11,354 bases of DNA, from assembly GCA_003514205.1 (NCBI GenBank), contig DORQ01000241.1:1-11354 (forward strand), given 5' to 3'. This document shows positions 7,825 through 11,354 of this stretch, in pieces. Below the pieces are notes generated by a model. It was not told the DNA's origin, searched no databases, and saw only the letters and a program-made list of their open reading frames with translations. The translations under genes and the position numbers were made by a program. Origin of the DNA: Acidimicrobiaceae bacterium (lineage in GTDB: Bacteria > Actinomycetota > Acidimicrobiia > Acidimicrobiales > Microtrichaceae). Numbering within the stretch: the first letter of the stretch is position 1; each line of letters opens with the position of its first letter.

Positions 7825-8768
7825 TGCGGAGCCCCCTCTCCAGAGTCGGTCAACTCGCTCGCTTCTGCAAGCGGAGGTTCAGGAACTTCGAACTCGCGAA
7901 ATGCAAGAAAGCTCCCTCGACCTGAGCTTCGATCGATCGCATATACACAGACGGAGTGTTTGCCGGGAGCGACGTACTGCCGAATCGAGAAACCGTGGGC
8001 CGAACCGAACGCTGGGTACATCGCTCCGACGTCCTCCCGGATCTGGTTAGCGTCCGCATCAGACCAGATCGCCCCATCGAGATACACGCGAACCAAGGTT
8101 GATTCAACGTAGTCGTCCTGGTTGAATGCCCAGCCCTGGACAATCAGCTCTGTCCCAGAGGCCTCGACAACGTCGACTGCACCAAAGCTTGATTCGGCGC
8201 ATGGTCTGGTGTGATTTCTGGTGTTCTCATCGGTTCGGGAGGTGGTTCCGCAGGAGGGGTCAAAGAGCCACGGGGGCGTACACGTGACGACACGACACAC
8301 AATTGGGCCGAGACAGGGAATGTCTTGGTTGCACTGGCCGTACCGGAACTTGTTGCATCCTGACCTCCAGTTGTTGCAGTCGCCGTTGGCGCAGCCGCAA
8401 CCAGTTCCGGAGCACTCGCCCCCACACAGGCCACGGCCGCCGCATCCACAGGTTCCGCACTGTGCGTTGCAGTCGAGGTAGTACCGTGCTCCGCCGCCGC
8501 AAAACTGCGAGCCGTCAACTTTCCACCAGCCACCGGTGACCGTGCCTGGAGGGCAAGCGTTCACCCCGGTGATCGTGCAGCAGAACTCCGTGTAGCCCGT
8601 CGAGCAAAGGCTCTTGCCACAGATGGCGGCATAGGCGGTCTGCGGACGGAGAACGAGGTCCCGAGGCGCAACCACCATTGCGGATCCCACCACTGCGGAT
8701 TTCCCGAGGAATCCGCGACGCCCCATCTGCCGTGCTGAGAGGCGAACCAGCTGATCGGCAAGGCTCAT
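7821..8768 (-). CDS. Tat-exported MauA-like (methylamine dehydrogenase light chain-like) Cys-rich protein with C-terminal extra domain
   Basis: A 315-residue exported protein. Residues 1-48 are a Tat signal (GRRGFLGKSAVV, R17-R18) with a hydrophobic core and AYA cleavage site. Residues 50-190 hold 22 cysteines. Against the Paracoccus MauA light chain as I remember it, CPPGT (72-76) aligns with MauA CPPGT, W82 with tryptophan 57, D99 in YYLDC with catalytic Asp76, and W134 with tryptophan 108; LGPIVC resembles the ISPIVG end. W57 and W108 form the TTQ cofactor in MauA, and the 52-residue spacing here nearly equals the 51 there. The Asp32 position is not obviously kept. Residues 195-296 form an added beta-rich domain (QGWAFNQDD, AHGF, HSVCVYAIDR) of a type seen in secreted actinobacterial proteins. 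No heavy-chain gene is present, so enzyme activity is uncertain. Confidence 0.82.
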   Translation of the reverse strand: MSLADQLVRLSARQMGRRGFLGKSAVVGSAMVVAPRDLVLRPQTAYAAICGKSLCSTGYTEFCCTITGVNACPPGTVTGGWWKVDGSQFCGGGARYYLDCNAQCGTCGCGGRGLCGGECSGTGCGCANGDCNNWRSGCNKFRYGQCNQDIPCLGPIVCRVVTCTPPWLFDPSCGTTSRTDENTRNHTRPCAESSFGAVDVVEASGTELIVQGWAFNQDDYVESTLVRVYLDGAIWSDADANQIREDVGAMYPAFGSAHGFSIRQYVAPGKHSVCVYAIDRSSGRGSFLAFREFEVPEPPLAEASELTDSGEGAPQ

Positions 8769-9337
8769 CTCACAACGCCACTTCGCCGCGCCGACACCAA
8801 CGCCGCGAGTTCTGTCGCAATGCCTACGAGATGCGCAAGGAGAGCAGCAGTAGTACCGAGGGCAAGCAGGTAGGGAATGCCGAGCATTGGTTGGCTGGAG
8901 ATCACCTCGGAGAAGGAGTCAACTCCGTTCACTGCAACGGCGAGGCAGCACAACGCGAACAGGAAACATAGCAACGAGTGACCTCGGGTCGGCGGACTCA
9001 CCGACCCACCTAAGCAGCCACAATCGGCAACGCCCCTCGCCATACCGAGCTCGATGGCAAAGGAAAACACCGCATAGAGAAGCGCTGCCAGGATCGCTGC
9101 AGCTTTCGTCGCTCCGAGCAGGGCCAGCACGACCGGCGACAGTTCAACACACCCCAAGGCCCTCACCACCCAGAGCTTGCCGACCCATCGAATCCTCAGT
9201 AAGGAGACAAACGCTGCTGCCGATTGCCGTGGGGCGCGGAGCTTTGCAAGTGCCCCAACGAGTATGAATGCCAGAGCCGAGTGGAACAGGACGAGCACCG
9301 GACCATTCTCGCAGACCCCGCACGGCACCAGAGTCAT
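8765..9337 (-). CDS. MauE/DoxX-like redox-associated membrane protein, first gene of the operon
   Basis: A 190-residue integral membrane protein with four or five hydrophobic segments. It carries the MauE-type motif ADCGCLGG with C106 and C108 after the third segment, and the MauE-like opening HSALAFILVGALAKLR with the helix-breaking basic loop. Further cysteines are C6, C9, C63, C124, C130 and C131. MauE-family proteins are thought to feed or accept thiol electrons for a partner thioredoxin such as MauD during folding of MauA; this fits the two genes downstream. The ATG at 9337 has GAGAG 9-13 bases upstream; an upstream in-frame TTG at 9388 would add 17 polar residues before the first hydrophobic segment and is less likely. 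No convincing promoter is seen in the 83 bp between it and the 6C RNA terminator. Confidence 0.82.
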   Translation of the reverse strand: MTLVPCGVCENGPVLVLFHSALAFILVGALAKLRAPRQSAAAFVSLLRIRWVGKLWVVRALGCVELSPVVLALLGATKAAAILAALLYAVFSFAIELGMARGVADCGCLGGSVSPPTRGHSLLCFLFALCCLAVAVNGVDSFSEVISSQPMLGIPYLLALGTTAALLAHLVGIATELAALVSARRSGVVR

Positions 9338-9420
9338 TGGATCATCTCTCGCAACTTTTGGCTGCAGTGAAGGCCTCGGTCCAGACAACGAGTCACTACC
9401 ACCCGCCCCAAGACGCTGAG

Positions 9421-9457
9421 CAAAACGAGGACGAGGGCCCTGGGGAAGGGCCCTCGT
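9421..9457 (-). terminator. Intrinsic terminator of the 6C RNA
   Basis: Perfect 10-bp arms ACGAGGGCCC (9431-9440) and GGGCCCTCGT (9448-9457) enclose a 7-base loop. On the minus strand the stem is followed by CCTCG and then TTTT (9422-9425). It should end the 6C RNA and insulate the mau-like operon, whose first start codon is 84 bp further on. Confidence 0.75.
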
Positions 9458-9540
9458 CGCCGCTCAACTTCAAAAGGGGGGTTTTGAGTTGGCGACAGTC
9501 CCTGCGGCACAAGGGGGGTAGTGCCAGCTAGGGACGTTCT
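9421..9540 (-). ncRNA. 6C: 6C small RNA
   Basis: On the minus strand there are two consecutive stem-loops, each presenting exactly six cytosines in its loop, the defining feature of the actinobacterial 6C RNA. Hairpin 1 (9498-9535) pairs GTCCCT with AGGGAC and GGCAC with GTGCC around the C6 loop at 9513-9518. Hairpin 2 (about 9458-9494) pairs CGCC with GGCG, AACT with AGTT and CAAAA with TTTTG around the C6 loop at 9476-9481. A perfect terminator hairpin follows at once. Mycobacterial 6C RNA is known to act through these C-rich loops on G-rich messenger sites; the targets here are unknown. The 5' end is approximate and no clear promoter is seen. Confidence 0.8.
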
Positions 9541-9541
9541 G

Positions 9542-9588
9542 AGCGGATCTTGTCCGCTGAGCCTCGCAACAGATTTCCCGCTGCGAGG
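9542..9588 (-). terminator. Two short hairpins after the phasin-like gene
   Basis: Perfect inverted repeats CCTCGCA/TGCGAGG (9562-9568 and 9582-9588, 13-base loop) and AGCGGA/TCCGCT (9542-9547 and 9553-9558, 5-base loop) lie directly 3' of the small gene and before the 6C RNA. They may form a weak terminator or stabilise the mRNA end; there is no T-tract. Confidence 0.4.
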
Positions 9589-9598
9589 ACAGGGTGAA

Positions 9599-9925
9599 TT
9601 ACTTCTTTGCTGCTGCAACCTTGCGAGCCACGGTGGACTTGCGATCGAGCACCTTGTCGGTGAGCGGAGCTGCTGCCTTTGCGACGGCAAGAGCGAGGTC
9701 CTTCTGGGTATCAATGACGGACTTCGCAAACTTGTACTGATTGTCGATGACCTCTTTGGGGGTCGGGATCTGCTCTGCGAACGGAACAGCTGGGACCGTT
9801 GGGAGTTTGTCGTTGATGAACTCCACGATGCTGGTGACACCCTGGGTTACTGGGTCCTTGGCCTTCGCCATGTAGCCGACAACCTGGTCTTGAACTTCGG
9901 TGATCTTCTCGAGAACGATAGTCAT
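9599..9925 (-). CDS. Small phasin/HbhA-like helical protein
   Basis: A 108-residue, cysteine-free, probably all-helical soluble protein. An N-terminal helix (about 1-25) is followed by a short proline-containing linker (41-57, LPTVPAVPFAEQIPTP), an amphipathic helix PTPKEVIDNQYKFAKSV (54-70) and its continuation, and a basic alanine/lysine end (ARKVAAAKK). The pattern of PTP-x-EV followed by a FA-x2-V/L helix resembles actinobacterial phasin-like and HbhA-like proteins, which coat polyhydroxyalkanoate or lipid surfaces; the basic tail recalls HbhA. No granule synthesis genes are in the window, so function is inferred from shape only. The ATG at 9925 is set by AAAGGA 7 bases upstream; an upstream in-frame start at 9961 would run through the leader hairpin and the RBS. 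It has its own promoter and is followed by the 6C RNA. Confidence 0.75.
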   Translation of the reverse strand: MTIVLEKITEVQDQVVGYMAKAKDPVTQGVTSIVEFINDKLPTVPAVPFAEQIPTPKEVIDNQYKFAKSVIDTQKDLALAVAKAAAPLTDKVLDRKSTVARKVAAAKK

Positions 9926-9932
9926 GTGTTGG

Positions 9933-9952
9933 TCCTTTCGGGGGCGAGCCCC
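9933..9952 (-). promoter_or_regulatory. RBS and leader hairpin of the phasin-like gene
   Basis: AAAGGA (9933-9938) lies 7 bases before the ATG at 9925 and fixes that start. Just upstream, GGGG-CTCG-CCCC (9941-9952 on the minus strand) can form a small tight hairpin that abuts the RBS and could modulate its access. Confidence 0.5.
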
Positions 9953-9985
9953 TGATCTCATCGACCGAGGACTCCGTGTTTGATG

Positions 9986-10037
9986 TGCTAACTATAGCAA
10001 GCATTTGCTAACCGTGTCAATCATTTGCCTGTGATTG
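9986..10037. promoter_or_regulatory. Operator candidates over the phasin-like promoter
   Basis: The perfect inverted repeat TAGCAA-GCAT-TTGCTA (9995-10010) starts inside the -10 and fills the spacer. A direct repeat TGCTAAC occurs at 9986-9992 and 10006-10012, 20 bp or about two helical turns apart. A second inverted repeat, CAATCA/TGATTG (10018-10023 and 10032-10037), overlaps the -35. Binding here would block polymerase, so a repressor is likely; the regulator is unknown. Confidence 0.5.
9991..10020 (-). promoter_or_regulatory. Promoter of the phasin-like gene
   Basis: On the minus strand a perfect TTGACA (10015-10020) and TATAGT (9991-9996) are separated by 18 bp. The start would fall near 9984, giving a leader of about 59 bases that ends in the AAAGGA site. 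It is the strongest promoter match in the window. Confidence 0.75.
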
Positions 10038-10080
10038 TGGTGTGCCATTGGTCACCGCGGCTCGCTCTGGTAGGCGTAGC

Positions 10081-10109
10081 CAATTCCCGACTAAAGTGGT
10101 CGGGAATTG
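10081..10109. promoter_or_regulatory. Perfect palindrome in the peroxiredoxin leader region
   Basis: CAATTCCCGAC (10081-10091) and GTCGGGAATTG (10099-10109) are exact reverse complements, 11-bp arms around TAAAGTG. The spacer holds a possible -10 (TAAAGT, 10092-10097) without a good -35, as expected of an activator-dependent or repressed promoter. Its length and symmetry suit a dimeric redox or Fe-S regulator (for example the Rrf2 type), which is a guess. It could also be a leader RNA hairpin. Confidence 0.6.
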
Positions 10110-10127
10110 CACATGCAACTACACAAC

Positions 10128-10133
10128 AAAGGA
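10128..10133 (+). promoter_or_regulatory. RBS deciding the peroxiredoxin start
   Basis: AAAGGA ends 6 bases before the ATG at 10140 and selects it over the in-frame TTG at 10107, which lies inside the palindrome. Confidence 0.75.
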
Positions 10134-10139
10134 TCCAAC

Positions 10140-10772
10140 ATGTCGCTCCGTCTTGGCGATGAGGCCCCAGACTTCACCGCAGAAACCACCCAAGGAACAA
10201 TCAGCTTCCACTCATGGAAGGAAGGTGCGTGGGCAGTCTTGTTTTCGCACCCGAAGGACTTCACCCCGGTGTGCACCACCGAACTCGGCACCGTCGCCAA
10301 ACTCAAGGACCAATTCGACGCCAGAAACGTCAAGGTGATTGGACTGTCGGTCGATCCAGTCGAATCACACTTCGAATGGGAAAAGGACATCGAAGAGACT
10401 CAAGGTGAAGCCGTCAACTTCCCCATGATCGCCGATCCAGATCGCACAGTGGCAGACCTGTACGACATGATCCACCCAAACGCCAACGACACCATGACCG
10501 TTCGGTCCGTCTTCGTGATCGGGCCGGACGACAAAGTGAAGCTGATTCTCACCTACCCAGCTTCGACTGGGCGAAACTTCGATGAGCTCATCCGAGTCAT
10601 CGACTCGCTGCAACTCACTGCCAAGTTCTCGGTCGCAACGCCAGCCAACTGGCGTGACGGGGAAGAGGTCATCATTGGTGCCGCCGTTTCAGATGCGGAT
10701 GCGGCGACGAAGTTCCCAGAGGGCTGGCGAACAGAGAAGCCATACCTTCGCTGGGTCGCTCAGCCAAAGTAG
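10140..10772 (+). CDS. 1-Cys peroxiredoxin (Prx6 family)
   Basis: A 210-residue cytoplasmic peroxidase that reduces hydrogen peroxide and organic or lipid hydroperoxides. The active site reads HPKDFTPVCTTE: P38, T42 and the peroxidatic C45 form the PxxxTxxC motif, and R122 in VRSVFVIGP is the conserved active-site arginine. C45 is the only cysteine in the protein, so there is no resolving cysteine and an external thiol must recycle the enzyme. The C-terminal part (about 165-210, with ATPANWRDGEEVII) is the extended Prx6-type dimerisation domain, and length fits that family rather than typical 2-Cys AhpC. The start is set by AAAGGA upstream of the ATG at 10140. The gene stands alone, with a palindromic control region before it and a strong hairpin after it. 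Confidence 0.95.
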   Translation: MSLRLGDEAPDFTAETTQGTISFHSWKEGAWAVLFSHPKDFTPVCTTELGTVAKLKDQFDARNVKVIGLSVDPVESHFEWEKDIEETQGEAVNFPMIADPDRTVADLYDMIHPNANDTMTVRSVFVIGPDDKVKLILTYPASTGRNFDELIRVIDSLQLTAKFSVATPANWRDGEEVIIGAAVSDADAATKFPEGWRTEKPYLRWVAQPK

Positions 10773-10798
10773 CACTACGTCAGCGCGACCAGACTGTG

Positions 10799-10835
10799 GT
10801 GTCATGCTCCTCCCTACCGCCGAGGAGCATGACAC
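10799..10835 (+). terminator. Strong hairpin after the peroxiredoxin gene
   Basis: Perfect 14-bp arms GTGTCATGCTCCTC (10799-10812) and GAGGAGCATGACAC (10822-10835) enclose a 9-base loop, 27 bp after the stop. No T-tract follows on either strand; such U-less terminators are common in actinobacteria. It may also serve the convergent gene on the right. Confidence 0.7.
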
Positions 10836-10840
10836 GCTCT

Positions 10841-10904
10841 GGCGAAGGGGGAATAGGGCGAAGGTGAGATAGGGCGAAGGGGAGAAAGGGCGAAACGGAA
10901 ACCG
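10841..10904. repeat. Four 16-bp tandem repeats, consensus GGCGAAGGGGAGATAG
   Basis: Units at 10841, 10857, 10873 and 10889 all begin GGCGAA and continue with purine-rich sequence; units 1-3 are close copies and unit 4 is diverged. They lie between the terminator and the convergent gene end. The almost pure purine strand bias is striking. They are too short and uniform for a CRISPR array and have no spacers. Confidence 0.75.
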
Positions 10905-10973
10905 GGAAGGTCCCACCGGTGCACGACCGATACCGCTCCGAGGAGAAGCTCGACATCACCGTGGTTTCGTGAC

Positions 10974-11354
10974 TCACGGCTCCCAATGACTGAGGGCCTG
11001 TTGGAAAACTGCTTTCCATCCGTCGCAGCGAATTCCCAATTCCGCCAGCTCAAGCGACGAACTCTCGCACAACTGACGGGCATCGACCTCGCCAAGAGTT
11101 GAGGCGATAGCGGCCTTGCAACAATTGAGGATTGCCCGATGCAACTTGTCCCCGGTGCCATCAAGCTCAAGGGTTGACTGCCTGAGCAGTTCACGGAAGT
11201 CCTCAGGTCGACACAGCGCCTGGGAGATTCCAAGGAGCAAGCGATCGATGTAGGTACTCGGGTGCAGTTCCTCGAGTCGGCCGGCGAGCGCCGCGCAGGC
11301 ATTCTCATCGCCCAGGCAGGCAGCGACCATTGCGCCGGCCGCCACCATCGACGG
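10974..11354 (-). CDS. Unrecognised protein, C-terminal part (5' end beyond the window)
   Basis: The frame stays open to the right edge, so the gene most likely begins outside; 126 codons are visible before the stop. The product is alanine/leucine-rich and predicted mostly helical, with seven cysteines including a CC pair, and no membrane segment or known motif. Alternating helices such as AALAGRLEELHP, DRLLLGISQAL and ARQLCESSSLELAELGI look like TPR-type helical repeats, as found at the C-terminus of large ATPase/cyclase-type regulators; that reading is weak. An internal ATG at 11348 could be a start of a short gene but no RBS is visible in the few bases left. It converges on the peroxiredoxin gene. 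Confidence 0.6.
   Translation of the reverse strand, partial: PSMVAAGAMVAACLGDENACAALAGRLEELHPSTYIDRLLLGISQALCRPEDFRELLRQSTLELDGTGDKLHRAILNCCKAAIASTLGEVDARQLCESSSLELAELGIRCDGWKAVFQQALSHWEP

Noticed and set aside
8221..8539. Cys/Arg-rich open frames on both strands within the MauA-like gene
   Set aside because: The MauA-like frame alone shows a Tat signal, ordered cysteines and operon overlaps; the others are shadows of cysteine codons.
9338..9420. Promoter for the mau-like operon
   Set aside because: Only weak -35/-10 matches with poor spacing are visible (for example TTGCTC and TAGTGA 19 bp apart), so none is annotated.
9470..9520. Two G6 runs on the plus strand as a G-quadruplex
   Set aside because: Only two runs are present, each in the loop of a well-paired hairpin; 6C RNA on the other strand explains them better.
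9521..9955. Plus-strand 144-residue open frame opposite the phasin-like gene
   Set aside because: The minus strand has a promoter, RBS and plausible protein; the plus frame starts within the 6C RNA region and has no RBS.
10841..10904. Short CRISPR array
   Set aside because: Units are 16 bp and directly tandem with no unique spacers, and no cas genes are present.

Overview
The window looks like chromosomal DNA of a fairly GC-rich actinobacterium. Grounds are a putative 6C small RNA (a family known from actinobacteria), an actinobacterial-type second topoisomerase II (ParE-like), intrinsic terminators with little or no T-tract, and many 4-bp ATGA gene overlaps. The gene content is compatible with the class Acidimicrobiia, but that is inference. 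Nothing points to a mobile element.

Left part, plus strand (1-5704). The window opens inside a type IIA topoisomerase A subunit (ParC/GyrA C-terminal half), followed after 43 bp by a complete B subunit (ParE-like). A 136-bp gap holds a cluster of TCGACA motifs that ends in a good -35/-10 promoter. This promoter appears to start a leaderless transcript for a secreted lipoprotein esterase of the LpqC/PHB-depolymerase type. That gene overlaps by ATGA an FAD-dependent L-2-hydroxyglutarate oxidase (lhgO).

Middle, minus strand (9337 down to 5673). Five genes, each joined to the next by an ATGA overlap, form one complete operon. In order of transcription they are a MauE/DoxX-like redox membrane protein, a Tat-exported 22-cysteine protein resembling the methylamine dehydrogenase light chain (MauA) with an extra C-terminal domain, a membrane-anchored MauD-like thioredoxin with a CLTC site, an unrecognised 166-residue protein, and a CcdA/DsbD-like multi-pass membrane protein. 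No heavy chain (MauB) and no MauG accompany them, so this is probably not a conventional methylamine dehydrogenase. It is the most interesting system in the window: thiol-redox machinery apparently dedicated to folding or maturing an exported, disulfide-rich, possibly quinone-bearing protein. The operon converges on lhgO with a 32-bp tail-to-tail overlap.

Right part (9338-11354). A 6C RNA on the minus strand (two hairpins, each with a C6 loop, then a terminator hairpin) lies just upstream of the mau-like operon and downstream of a small phasin/HbhA-like helical protein gene. The latter has a clear promoter with palindromic operator candidates. Divergent from it is a 1-Cys peroxiredoxin whose leader contains a perfect 11-bp-arm palindrome. 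After a strong terminator hairpin and four 16-bp tandem repeats, the window ends in the 3' part of an unrecognised minus-strand gene.
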